From the NCBI RefSeq assembly GCF_051400755.1, contig NZ_JBLFFL010000003.1:676875-740874 (forward strand): a stretch of DNA of 64,000 nt, given 5' to 3'. This DNA is from Parapedobacter sp051400755. Lineage in GTDB: Bacteria; Bacteroidota; Bacteroidia; Sphingobacteriales; Sphingobacteriaceae. The position numbers and the translations under genes are program-made. This document shows positions 42,975-52,701 of this stretch, piece after piece. Below the pieces are notes generated by a model. The model did not search any database, was not told where the DNA came from, and was given only the letters and a program-made list of their open reading frames with translations. The first letter of the stretch is position 1; every line of letters begins with the position of its first letter.

Positions 42975-44597
42975 TCAAGCTTCGAATATCCGGGCATAGC
43001 CCAACAGCTTATCCATCCGTGTCTTCACATAGGAAAACCCAGCTACATTCGCAGCCTTATTGCCCTCTATGGTGTAGAGGAATCCATCTTCAACATGGTG
43101 CACGAGACCGATGTGCCCCAACCCGGAGGCCATGGTATTGCGCCACCAGCAGACGATATCGCCGGGTTTGGGCTGCCTGTCATCCTCACCGGCAAAAGAC
43201 CATCCCTTTTGCTTCAACTGGTTGAAGAGATTACGGGCACCCGCAGTATACTGAAATGGCATGCGGTGCTGCTGCCCGTCAACCGCCTGCAAGAAACACC
43301 AGCTCACGAAGGCTGCACACCAGGCATACCCTTCGGGCAAGCCGGCTGGGGCCAAGTATTTGGCCACCCAAGGCCCGCGGTTGTTGCCGCCCACTTCCCC
43401 GGCTCCTGCCTTGAGCTCCTGAATGGCGGCTTGCAGGGCTTTGCGCCCCAGCGCACTCTCCCCATGTACGATGGCCGGCATGACACGGTAGTCGATCACT
43501 CCTTGTGTCACCTTAGGGCGGGGGTTTTGCATTGCCCACCAGGTGAGGGCGCCCACTACGCCATCTACCGTGAGCGGTTGCTGGTGCTTATCCAGGTGGG
43601 CACTTTGGAAGCTTTTGACTGCCTTATCCGTTTTTGCATCGAAAACCCCGGTGACCTCTACGGGGTAGTCCAGTTCCTTCAACAGGGTTTGCAGCTCCCG
43701 CACCGCTGCGCCAGAATCGCCTTTTCGGAGCACCGTCGCCGGAAGTTCTCCCGTTGGTACGGGCCGCTCGGCGGCGGCGTGCTTATCATAAGCGGCTTTG
43801 AGCTTTACATCGTACTGATTTTCGGCATATTGCGCACCGTTGTACCGTTTTGCAAATGCCGCCCACTGCTTGTCTTTCAGCAACGATACTAATCCATTTA
43901 CCTCCAGGAAACGCCCGAATGCCTCTAAATGCTGCCCTTCGTTGAGCTGCATGGCGCCGACAAATTCAAGGATGTTGGCATATCCCAGCGCCTTGTAGTG
44001 AAAGCCCATGATCTGGAATAGTCCCCATGAGGCCGAGGCATAGGCGGCCTCAGCCACCTTGCTGTTGTCGCCTGCGATATTGATGGCCTTTTCAAGCCGC
44101 TCGTATTCGCCTTTGCCCCCTTTGTAGTGTTGCTTGGTCCAGGTGTTGTATAACACATTTTCATTGCCGGTGAGGTATTGACGGGGGTCAATGCCCCGGT
44201 CTTTGAGTTCCCGCCAGAAGACATGCCCCTCAAACAGTATTTTGGGATTACCGTCGGCATTGAACCCCCTGCCGCTGCTTTCGACTTCATTGACGGCCTT
44301 GACCACCGCAACGTCCAGACCGAGTCGATCGGCGAGGTTGGTGATATCGGATTCCTTCAGGTATTTCGATTCCATAACGCTGAGGTCGATCGGCACGCCG
44401 GTGATGAGCTTGGTCCAGGTCTTGGTAAAGACAATGCCATCGCTCACCAGTTCGTTTTCCTGCTGAAATTGCCGCACCGCTCGGTCTGTAGTGTCGCCGA
44501 AATGGCCATCTACCGTGAGGTCAAATCCAAATTCGTTGAGCAATTCCTGTAGCAGCTCAACGGCATTGCCTTGTGAATTAAGTTGCAACCGTATCAT
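42975..44597 (-). CDS. Two-headed peptidoglycan hydrolase: N-acetylmuramidase plus CHAP-like amidase
   Basis: The 540-residue protein has four parts: a peptidoglycan-binding domain (5-66), an N-acetylmuramidase domain (about 78-272, with AVNEVESSGRGF at 101-112 holding the probable catalytic Glu, and ASASWGLFQIMGFHY), a second peptidoglycan-binding domain (about 288-356), and a CHAP-like domain (about 375-540, with WCAAFVSWC giving Cys427, GHIGLVHHV giving His495 and EGN at 511-513). There is no signal peptide, so it is either loaded into or released with the particle, or acts after lysis. It lies between the tape measure and the DUF4157 gene inside the eCIS operon. It may help penetrate a target wall or release particles from the producer. 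Confidence 0.85.
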   Translation of the reverse strand: MIRLQLNSQGNAVELLQELLNEFGFDLTVDGHFGDTTDRAVRQFQQENELVSDGIVFTKTWTKLITGVPIDLSVMESKYLKESDITNLADRLGLDVAVVKAVNEVESSGRGFNADGNPKILFEGHVFWRELKDRGIDPRQYLTGNENVLYNTWTKQHYKGGKGEYERLEKAINIAGDNSKVAEAAYASASWGLFQIMGFHYKALGYANILEFVGAMQLNEGQHLEAFGRFLEVNGLVSLLKDKQWAAFAKRYNGAQYAENQYDVKLKAAYDKHAAAERPVPTGELPATVLRKGDSGAAVRELQTLLKELDYPVEVTGVFDAKTDKAVKSFQSAHLDKHQQPLTVDGVVGALTWWAMQNPRPKVTQGVIDYRVMPAIVHGESALGRKALQAAIQELKAGAGEVGGNNRGPWVAKYLAPAGLPEGYAWCAAFVSWCFLQAVDGQQHRMPFQYTAGARNLFNQLKQKGWSFAGEDDRQPKPGDIVCWWRNTMASGLGHIGLVHHVEDGFLYTIEGNKAANVAGFSYVKTRMDKLLGYARIFEA

Positions 44598-44623
44598 AAT
44601 CGTATGTTTTTGAGGTTAACCAA

Positions 44624-46186
44624 TCATATCCAGCTTACGTATAGCAATTCGTCCATCCACGGCAGCCGGACGATGCTCATCCCCCACGGGAGACTGTTGA
44701 GCAGCACATCAACTGTTTTCACTTCGATGTGCAACTGCCATCCGTTTGGTGCATGCCGCACCTTCCCCGGTCGCCGCAAAAAGGTCTCTCGCAGCCCTTC
44801 GATACTGGTGTTTTTCAGCGCTTTCCAATGCGCAGTCACCGCTTGTAACAGTTCCTCCCCTTCGGCTTTCCATTGGGGGTGCAGCGGCCGCCCAACATCC
44901 ACCACCGTTTGTGGGGAGAGGCCGCACAAGATTTTGTTGAGGGGCAGTATGGATTCATCCGGCTGCTCCTCTCCTGTAATCAGGTACTGGAGCAGCAGCA
45001 CGGCCGATGCCACGCCGCCATCCGCTGCAAATGCATGGTCCTTAGTCAACCCAGTAGCTTCTAATAGCGATGCGATATAAGGATGTAGCAACACGAGTCC
45101 GGCATTGTTGATATAAATATCGTATTCTTCCTGCTCCTCCGGTGTTTTGGTCATTACCGCACCGCCAGTGGCATCGCTACCCATCGGTCCGCCAGCGATC
45201 ATGTTGTTATATACCGGCTCTTGATCCATTAGTCGCTTATTGCCGCCGGTGGCCTCCGGCCCTGTTGCCGCACTGCGGATTGACGCTTTGAGTTTCTCCG
45301 CCAGATCAGGACGGGTTGGCTGTATACTAGCGGCGACTTGGGTGAGTAGTGGCTGCCACCGTGGCCCATTCAGCTTGGATGTCAGCGCAGGCAGCTGCTT
45401 GACCAACACCGCCGTGGCCGCATCGGTCAGCCACGCGCCCGTCGGCCGCCCATCGCTAGCCAGCCCATTGACCGAAGCACCTCCCCGTTCGAACAGCTGC
45501 GGCAACAAGATTGCAAACGCTTCGTATCGCCGTGGGCCGTGGGTCGCTCGACATTGAGATATGGCCGCTAAAACAGTCTCCTGAAACCATGAGCTACTTC
45601 GCACGGTAGATGGCAATGCCCCAAAAAGCTCCGTTACCGGACCACCGACGCAGCGCATGACCTGGGTAATAAAACCAGCGCGAAACTTGGGTGTACAGGT
45701 CGTCATCAGCCGGCGTAGCGCATGGGGAGTCCGGCCAAACAGCCGGAAAGACTGCTCAATAAGCGCCTCATCCCATTTCAGCAGCGGCTCCAGTTCGGCC
45801 ATTCGATCCGCCGGGCTATCCCAAGAAAAATGCCCCTGTTCTAAAAAAAACAGCCATGCCCTTCCGGCGCTTCGCCGCAAATGGTTCGAATAGTGCACCT
45901 TTTGCGCTGCGATGCTCCGCAGCTGCTCCTCCAGGCTGTGCAGGGCGCTCTCCACGAAGGCTTCTTCCCAACGGTCAAAGGGCAACGAACCACAATCGAC
46001 CTCTAATTGTTCCAGGGACACCGCGTAGGCATCCGCACAATAGCGATCAAAGAGCCGCTGCATGCCGGGCTGGATCTTTTCGCTGAAAAGCTCCCCGATC
46101 CGCTGTGGCAGACCATGAGTGTCCGTCATGTCTGAAAACGCCATTTCGATGCATTGTTTGTGGACAATATGGTTGCGATTGGCCAT
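44624..46186 (-). CDS. Contractile injection system tape measure protein
   Basis: The 520-residue protein opens with NHIVHKQCIEMAFSDMTDTHGLPQRIGELFSEKIQPGMQRLFDRYC, the typical start of the CIS tape measure family found in eCIS loci of this phylum (Afp14/Pvc14 position). It is largely helical, with family-like segments YINNAGLVLLHPYIASLLEATGL and VLLLQYLITGEEQ in the last third. The protein sets tube length inside the growing particle. At 520 residues it is short for the family, which may mean a short tube. It follows the large Ig-containing gene by 4 bp. Confidence 0.85.
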   Translation of the reverse strand: MANRNHIVHKQCIEMAFSDMTDTHGLPQRIGELFSEKIQPGMQRLFDRYCADAYAVSLEQLEVDCGSLPFDRWEEAFVESALHSLEEQLRSIAAQKVHYSNHLRRSAGRAWLFFLEQGHFSWDSPADRMAELEPLLKWDEALIEQSFRLFGRTPHALRRLMTTCTPKFRAGFITQVMRCVGGPVTELFGALPSTVRSSSWFQETVLAAISQCRATHGPRRYEAFAILLPQLFERGGASVNGLASDGRPTGAWLTDAATAVLVKQLPALTSKLNGPRWQPLLTQVAASIQPTRPDLAEKLKASIRSAATGPEATGGNKRLMDQEPVYNNMIAGGPMGSDATGGAVMTKTPEEQEEYDIYINNAGLVLLHPYIASLLEATGLTKDHAFAADGGVASAVLLLQYLITGEEQPDESILPLNKILCGLSPQTVVDVGRPLHPQWKAEGEELLQAVTAHWKALKNTSIEGLRETFLRRPGKVRHAPNGWQLHIEVKTVDVLLNSLPWGMSIVRLPWMDELLYVSWI

Positions 46187-46190
46187 GTTG

Positions 46191-49100
46191 TTATGCCGTT
46201 ACGACAAATCGGTTATTGTTTTCCTTAAGCCCCTGCATGATCTGCTCAGCGGATAGTTGAAGCTTACGTTCATCACTGCAACCTTGGTCGCTATGCTTGG
46301 CTGCATGAACAACAACCAATGCCTGCATCCGTTTTAATTCTTCAGCTGTCAATGCGAACTGTGTTTTGGTTTCGCTGTCGTTGAGGAGCCAAGTAGACAC
46401 CCCAGATCCTACGTTCAGGGCGCTTAGCCCCACTTGGATACGGCCGCCATCGACCGTAGTGAAGCTGACGCTAAAGGCTGCATCAACTAATGTCAATGTG
46501 GCGGCCACAAAGACATAACCATCCTCTTGCGGATAATAATAGGTAATCACCTTCCGCGTGATCTCTTTTACGAATATCGCCTTGGGTTGGATGATGATGG
46601 TCTTCCCGTCAGATTTGACACCTTCTGTCTGCTCCAACAAGATGATGCCTTCTCCAGCCGCAAACCGATGCTCATCCCGGATTCCGCAGATGTCTACGGT
46701 GATTGCATTGAGATTCAACGTCCGTTTGAATTCACTATTCGCGCATGGGGGGTTCTGTGCCGTCAGGCCGACTTCTGCTTTGCCGTCTTTTAAGGTAAAC
46801 AATGCGGTGAGCCCCGCTTGTGCCTCGGCTGGTTTACCGTTGATGGCCCATTGATAGGCCGTGCCATCGCCTATACCAGACTTGAAGCTGATTTCCCATC
46901 CATCATTTTGGAAGGTCGCTTTCTCGATTTCAAACGCCGCCGCGATAGGCTCCTTTATGTCAATATTCATTTTAGCTGAAACACCGCCTACCGTATAAAC
47001 CAATTCGTGTATGCCGACACCGACGACCGAGGGATCGATAGTCAGCCCTTGGCTGACGTTGCCATCAACGCTTAGTTGCCCTCCTTCTGGTGAAACGCGG
47101 ACCGGATAGGTCGTTGCATCGTTTGCACAAAACGTTTGCTGGTCCATGTTGATGGTCACCGTCAGCGGAGGTTCGGGTTCGCCTGGTTCCTCCGGCTTGG
47201 TCGGCGCTTCCTGAAAAATATAGGCCAGTGGGGGGCAATTGCTACTGTTCAAATAGGGAAGGTAGAAATCCGCAATCACCACGCCTGCTGGAATTTTCAG
47301 TCGGCTCGCCATAACTTCTTCCTCCCGGCCGATGGTATCCAATAGCCGCCGTTGGTCGTCCAGACTCAAGCCCAGCTCTTTAATCAAATCCACCGCCCGG
47401 CTCATTTTAAGAGTTGGCTTAAGGGTAGCCACCCCCGCGACGGTCCGGCCTGCAGCAACTTCCCGCGATGGGATTTCTTTAGTGGGCACCGGTGTATAGT
47501 AGACCAATACAAACGTGCCGCCCTTAGGCACTCCGGCCTTATGCTCCAGGCCGGTATGCTTGCGGAAGAACGTGTTGAAGTTGACCGCAGCGTAATAGCG
47601 TTTCAGGCGCTCGCGGTACGCCGTAAGCAATGCAAATAACTCCTCATTCGAACACTTAAATAATAGGTTCCCGTAGTTTTCTGCCGCAAAGTATTCCTTT
47701 AATACCGCATTGTTCGATGTGGCCGTAGAAGCGGTGATTTCCTTTACCGTGCTGACATATGCATCCCAAAGTTTGCCGTATGCCTGCTCATCGAAATCGG
47801 TCAGTTCATGCTCAAACAAGTACTGCAATAGCTTGTTCAGATCCTGCAAAAACACCAACAGCAAATCGGGCTTGGGCAGCAGGTATTCAAAGTTTACCCG
47901 ATCTTTGATCAAAAACTCGCTGAGATCAGTCTTCAGAAAATCCACCAACTGCATATCGTTATCATCCTTCTTTTCGGTCGGCACCAGCTTGCTGATGTAA
48001 TTGACGGTCGATGCTGGCTTTTCCCCCGTTTTGAAGTCTGTTTTTATGGTGTTTACAATGGTCGATAGGGGTTCCTTTCTCACCAATACCGGGTCGAATA
48101 CGATATCGGGCAATAAGATACCCGGCTTTTGGGGGCGCAGCGATGACACGTAGCTCAAGATCTGCTCCAAACGGCAGAGCAGCCCCGCGATCAGGACGTT
48201 ATAGTCGGATTCCAAATCTTCGATGATACAGGTCACATCTTGTCCCTGTATGACCTGGAGCAGATCTGTTGCATCAAGCGCGACGATATCGAACGGCAGG
48301 TTATATACTTGCCGCTGCCGTTGGATCTCCGCTAGTGCCGTTTGGTATGCCATGCCGATATGCCCCTCAATCCTGAATGCATTATACCGCTCCGTATCGA
48401 AGTATAGGGGCTTGGACACCTCCTCTGGGAAACCGGCTTCAACAGTAGCATGGTACCCTGGGTTATACTGCTGGTCGCCAGCCAATAAGCGGCGATAATT
48501 CCAACTTTCTAACAGGTTTACATGGTGATAGTAATAGGGGATGCACCGCGCCGATAACGGCGCACGTCCGAGATTGTTGGGTGTGATGACGATCTTTTGC
48601 CGGCTTTTTAGCAGTTTGACATCAAATGCGGCTACCATGGCTTGCAGCCGTTGCAGCAATGTTGCCGCCAGCTGTAGCGTATCCCGCTGATTTTCCATGA
48701 TCAATGCCGGACGAAAATAGGTGCGGTATTCGTCTGCCACACCTATTTTCGTCGTGCGGTTCGCTGCCCCCAAAACCAAGTGCAACGGGAAATCCATCTC
48801 ATCTGGACAACATCCGCCGGACACACCGCTTACGGTGCGCTTAAATTCTGCATAGGCCTTGACCAAATCATCTACAAAATCATAGAAGTATTGGATATGA
48901 TGCACATTATCATTGTTGCTGGAAAACTGTTGCCTGATCGTTTTCAGATCCAGTGTCTTCAACGGGTTCGAGCCATCCAGTCCGAGCGGACCGGCATAGA
49001 CATCCCAACTGAGGGCAATATTGCGTGATAGCTTGTCTAATGTATCATCATCCGTCATCGCATAAAATGCCTCCAGTATTTCGTCGGGCGTCTCCAGTGA

Positions 49101-49712
49101 CTGTGCAGATACATTGTATCGCTTCAGTGAAATGACATCGAAGCTGGTCTTTTCTTTATGCCCGATAAGCGATCGTTTGGCAAGCAGCGGCTTGACCTCA
49201 AAATCCATGCGGCTGCCCTTATCATTGCAATCATTCGTATCACAGTTCTTCAAGTGGGTTTGCGTAGCCACCATTAATAGAACGACTACATAATCGGCCA
49301 AGTCAAGATTTCCCAACGCTTGTTGGTTAGCTGCAGCCGCCCCTGATGGTACCAGTTCCCACAGATCGTTCTGTACGCCGTACAGCGGTGTGAGGTCGCG
49401 CTGTACCTCATCACAGTTATCAATGAGGTACAGACTGTCCGGCAGTTGAGGAGGCCCATAGGGGATATAATGGGTATATTGTGTGCTGCAATGGTTGATG
49501 AGGTATCCCTGCGCAGTAATACCACACCCCCCGGACACGGATATTCCGGCCGCGTTTGACGTGATTTCCAACCCACATACGATACCTTTGCCGATGAGGC
49601 TGAAACGGCTCAGCCGTTCTTGTTGGTCCAAATAATCCAAGACATTGTTTAGGTGCTTGTTGGTCAACACCTGGTCGGCCTGAAAGACGGGATATGAAGC
49701 TATTGGTTTCAT
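46191..49712 (-). CDS. Large eCIS structural protein with Ig/PKD-like C-terminal domains
   Basis: The 1173-residue protein starts with FQADQVLTNKHLNNVLDYLDQQERLSRFSLIGKGIVCGLEI, a conserved opening that I associate with Bacteroidota eCIS loci. The middle (about 180-830) is helical and not recognised. A Pro/Glu linker (TKPEEPGEPEPP) at about 843 leads to Ig/PKD-like beta domains (about 855-1000) and a further beta-rich part with RKVITYYYPQEDGYVFVAATLTL. It lies between the Afp12-like baseplate gene and the tape measure, where Afp13-type fibre genes stand in other loci. A role in baseplate decoration or target binding is inferred from position and the Ig domains. Confidence 0.7.
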   Translation of the reverse strand: MKPIASYPVFQADQVLTNKHLNNVLDYLDQQERLSRFSLIGKGIVCGLEITSNAAGISVSGGCGITAQGYLINHCSTQYTHYIPYGPPQLPDSLYLIDNCDEVQRDLTPLYGVQNDLWELVPSGAAAANQQALGNLDLADYVVVLLMVATQTHLKNCDTNDCNDKGSRMDFEVKPLLAKRSLIGHKEKTSFDVISLKRYNVSAQSLETPDEILEAFYAMTDDDTLDKLSRNIALSWDVYAGPLGLDGSNPLKTLDLKTIRQQFSSNNDNVHHIQYFYDFVDDLVKAYAEFKRTVSGVSGGCCPDEMDFPLHLVLGAANRTTKIGVADEYRTYFRPALIMENQRDTLQLAATLLQRLQAMVAAFDVKLLKSRQKIVITPNNLGRAPLSARCIPYYYHHVNLLESWNYRRLLAGDQQYNPGYHATVEAGFPEEVSKPLYFDTERYNAFRIEGHIGMAYQTALAEIQRQRQVYNLPFDIVALDATDLLQVIQGQDVTCIIEDLESDYNVLIAGLLCRLEQILSYVSSLRPQKPGILLPDIVFDPVLVRKEPLSTIVNTIKTDFKTGEKPASTVNYISKLVPTEKKDDNDMQLVDFLKTDLSEFLIKDRVNFEYLLPKPDLLLVFLQDLNKLLQYLFEHELTDFDEQAYGKLWDAYVSTVKEITASTATSNNAVLKEYFAAENYGNLLFKCSNEELFALLTAYRERLKRYYAAVNFNTFFRKHTGLEHKAGVPKGGTFVLVYYTPVPTKEIPSREVAAGRTVAGVATLKPTLKMSRAVDLIKELGLSLDDQRRLLDTIGREEEVMASRLKIPAGVVIADFYLPYLNSSNCPPLAYIFQEAPTKPEEPGEPEPPLTVTINMDQQTFCANDATTYPVRVSPEGGQLSVDGNVSQGLTIDPSVVGVGIHELVYTVGGVSAKMNIDIKEPIAAAFEIEKATFQNDGWEISFKSGIGDGTAYQWAINGKPAEAQAGLTALFTLKDGKAEVGLTAQNPPCANSEFKRTLNLNAITVDICGIRDEHRFAAGEGIILLEQTEGVKSDGKTIIIQPKAIFVKEITRKVITYYYPQEDGYVFVAATLTLVDAAFSVSFTTVDGGRIQVGLSALNVGSGVSTWLLNDSETKTQFALTAEELKRMQALVVVHAAKHSDQGCSDERKLQLSAEQIMQGLKENNNRFVVTA

Positions 49713-49713
49713 T

Positions 49714-52701
49714 TCAGTATGTTGTAAATGTTCCTAAAACTGTTTTTCCTAGTAATACGACGTTGCTGGCGATATCGCTTTCTTCGCAGTCATGCAGCGT
49801 TGCCTGCGGATACACGCTGTGGAGTTGCCCCAAGATGCCGACCAATTGATCGTTTGCCACCCGTAGCTCGTCGGCCTCCTGCCTCCCGGCATATTCAAAC
49901 GTTGCCAGCGCTGATACCCAATTCCGGTATGCGATCTCGAATACGCGCATCTGCTCATTGCTGATCCAGCACACCTTCAGCAATATATGCGCAGGTGCCT
50001 CCTCCCGTATCTTCTGCTCAAAATAAGTCCGGAACGTCATGTTGTCGAAGTGGCCGGGCCAATAAGGCAATATCACTGATGCCTGGTAGGAGTAGGCGTC
50101 CATCCCGCATCGGCATTCTGCATCATCCGGGCAGGTTTGTATCAGTCCAAATGCGGTGTTGCGCGGGCGCAGCAGGACATGTTCCACCAGGTGAAATCCC
50201 AGTGGGTCATTGCACCCCGCCGTAATTTCGGCCACGAGTGTGTTGACGACCTGATTGGCTATTTTTTTTGTGGCAAAGGTTTCTTCGCTTTCAAGGATCA
50301 CCTTGCTCGCCTTTTTGAGCTTTATCTTTTTACTCGAATACGTATAATTCCCAGCGTCTGTGCTCAGCTCCCAAAGTGAGGCCAGCGCAGCCTCTGCCTC
50401 CGCCTTGGTCGGGAATCGCGGCGATTGGAACCGGGTACCGGTCCTCGTGGTCAACCCGAAGTAATGCGTACAGGTCACCTCATCGCCGATGTTCGCTTCC
50501 TCACAATGTATCGTCACCTGTTTGATGCAGTATAGATACCGTCGGGAGATATCTGCTATGCCGGTAAGAAAACCCACCCGCTTCTCCAAGCCCGATACAT
50601 TATCTGTATCCCAAAGCTTGGACTCATCTGGCAGGCCATCGGCCGACAGCGGTGCATAGTGATAAGCCTTTGCCCGGTCACGGCTGATTTCCGGATAGTG
50701 CTTCAGCGTGTTGATCTTTGCTTGCATGAGGGTAGACGCCTCGATTTTTTCTGCCGTCCGTTCTTCATAATTCACCCGGTAGAGGAGCAGTGCATAGTCA
50801 TTGAACGATTCGCCAAACCTGGCCAGCAAGTGATCAAGGAAACGGCCCCGGCGATCTTCAAAATCGATCCGCTTTTCGTATAGCCATCTCCAATCCCGCT
50901 GGCCTGATGCCATATCGGCCCCTTGTGTGATAATGGTTTTCAGGGCTTCATCTACCACTTCTTCCACTCCGTGGATGGGATCAAGATATTGCGCAAAGTA
51001 TGTTTGCTTGATGTCATTTGTCGAAAACAACGCTTTTGCGTGGGTCAATTGCGCAAAGAAATCGGCCAGCACTTGTTCAAAAAACAGCAAGTATCCCCGC
51101 AATTGCTGCCGCTGCCCACGACGCAGCTCATCTGCATGGGCCGGCAGCCCATGTTCACCCACACCATACACCGTTGGCAGGTCATATTGCACGGGCCAGT
51201 AGCGCGCTGTATCGCGCGGTGCGGCATCGGGTACCGGCAGGTCTTCTTGCGTAGCCTGCAGCTTCACCGCATTGCGTTGCGCATGGAGCAACAGTATGGT
51301 GTCCCGTGCTTCTTGATAATTGGCCAAAAACGGGATATTGTTCTTGAAAAACAGTATTTTGGAAGTTGCCGTGGCCAACACAGGCTTGTGCCCGGCGCTG
51401 ATGTGCATGTACCAACGGAGTCCTATCGTACCGGGCACCGGCTGACCGTTTCGATCGTACTTGGTCATCACAAAATTGCGTATCCCCTGTACACCCGGCA
51501 CGTCCATCAGCAGGTTGATGATATCCGACGTGCGGATCGTCTGTTTCAATTGCGTATCGGCCAATTGCGCGTTGTCGATGAAGCCGTGTGAGAGCACCAC
51601 ACCGTCGAAGATCTCATCAACAGGCACCCCTCGGTCCAACAATGCATGAAGCGTATAAAACTGAATAGGCGGATTGAGGTAATGCTCGATCAGAAAAAAA
51701 ACTTCGGCTTGCACCTGTTCGATATCGGCCCCGGGCGCCACGTCTACATCAAAGCAAAACGCGATTTCTTCCGCTTCGATATGCGTGACGGACTTAAAGT
51801 CTTCGCATAGGTTGCGATGCGCCTTTAACCGTGCCGAAGCGTTGTCTAAGATGGCTTTGGCCAGTTTCATCTTGCTGAGGTATATATCGAATATCTCCTG
51901 CGCAAACGGCGCTTTTTTGAGCAGCTGCCAAATGTGCTCATTCGTGATCCGTCCTGCTGCGGGATGTTTGGGTATCGTCACCCGAAAGGGTATCGTCAAT
52001 GGTTCCGCCCCGTCGGCGCTTGCCTTAAGCAGGAAGCCTTCCGGCACTGCCGTATCCTTCACCACCGTGGCCGATGCCAATTCCCCTGTCAGAAGCGTCG
52101 CTTCGACCTGGTTGACCGCGGGCAGCTCCACCTTCAAATAAAACTCACCGGCGGGTATCTCTTCCATGGGCGAATACTTGAATGCAGGGTTGCTCACCAG
52201 CACATCCCCCGTGTTGAGGTCGCCAAATGTATCGTGTACCTCCAGATCAAGCAGTACATCATACAGTCCATTGAAGCGGATCGCTTCATCGGTAGCTGCG
52301 AATTGCAGCCCGTCTTCGTCGTGATTGAAATAAACCGGTACCTCTTGCACAGGGCTCGGCTGCAACCATGCGTTGTTCACTCCTTCTATATCCACCAATA
52401 ATTTCCGGTAATCAGGGATGGTTAGCGGGTTGACGGTCAATATTTGCTTTGCCGTATAAAACGGTTGTCCAGTTGCTCCGGCGAGCAGCTCCTTCATATC
52501 GAACTGGCTGCGATACCCCAGTTCGGTAATGGCGTAGCAGAGCGCTTCGAGGATGGTGATGCCCGGGTCATGAACGTTATAATCCGTCCACAGCCGATGG
52601 GCAAGGCTTTCGATATGCTTTAGTCCCTCACGACGGAGTAGCTCATAATCCATCGCTGGGATGAGCGTCCTGTCTTTCGATATAAGCGGTTGTCCTATCA
52701 T
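49714..52701 (-). CDS. eCIS baseplate protein, Afp12/gp7-position
   Basis: The 995-residue protein has near its start the segment RLWTDYNVHDPGITILEALCYAITELGYR (37-64), the DPGIT-LE-cYr pattern shared by baseplate wedge proteins of contractile systems. Further marks are a central helical part and a C-terminal GFHLVEHVLLRPR segment typical for the Afp12-like family, followed by a Cys-rich loop (CPDDAECRCG). It overlaps the preceding Afp11-like gene by 4 bp (ATGA) and is followed by the Ig-containing gene after one base. Together with the Afp11-like protein it would form the baseplate wedges around the spike. Confidence 0.88.
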   Translation of the reverse strand: MIGQPLISKDRTLIPAMDYELLRREGLKHIESLAHRLWTDYNVHDPGITILEALCYAITELGYRSQFDMKELLAGATGQPFYTAKQILTVNPLTIPDYRKLLVDIEGVNNAWLQPSPVQEVPVYFNHDEDGLQFAATDEAIRFNGLYDVLLDLEVHDTFGDLNTGDVLVSNPAFKYSPMEEIPAGEFYLKVELPAVNQVEATLLTGELASATVVKDTAVPEGFLLKASADGAEPLTIPFRVTIPKHPAAGRITNEHIWQLLKKAPFAQEIFDIYLSKMKLAKAILDNASARLKAHRNLCEDFKSVTHIEAEEIAFCFDVDVAPGADIEQVQAEVFFLIEHYLNPPIQFYTLHALLDRGVPVDEIFDGVVLSHGFIDNAQLADTQLKQTIRTSDIINLLMDVPGVQGIRNFVMTKYDRNGQPVPGTIGLRWYMHISAGHKPVLATATSKILFFKNNIPFLANYQEARDTILLLHAQRNAVKLQATQEDLPVPDAAPRDTARYWPVQYDLPTVYGVGEHGLPAHADELRRGQRQQLRGYLLFFEQVLADFFAQLTHAKALFSTNDIKQTYFAQYLDPIHGVEEVVDEALKTIITQGADMASGQRDWRWLYEKRIDFEDRRGRFLDHLLARFGESFNDYALLLYRVNYEERTAEKIEASTLMQAKINTLKHYPEISRDRAKAYHYAPLSADGLPDESKLWDTDNVSGLEKRVGFLTGIADISRRYLYCIKQVTIHCEEANIGDEVTCTHYFGLTTRTGTRFQSPRFPTKAEAEAALASLWELSTDAGNYTYSSKKIKLKKASKVILESEETFATKKIANQVVNTLVAEITAGCNDPLGFHLVEHVLLRPRNTAFGLIQTCPDDAECRCGMDAYSYQASVILPYWPGHFDNMTFRTYFEQKIREEAPAHILLKVCWISNEQMRVFEIAYRNWVSALATFEYAGRQEADELRVANDQLVGILGQLHSVYPQATLHDCEESDIASNVVLLGKTVLGTFTTY

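Noticed and set aside
42948..43892. Long + strand open frame (314 codons) opposite the peptidoglycan hydrolase gene
   Set aside because: It is antisense to a gene with clear domains and its translation has no family features; typical shadow frame in GC-rich coding DNA.
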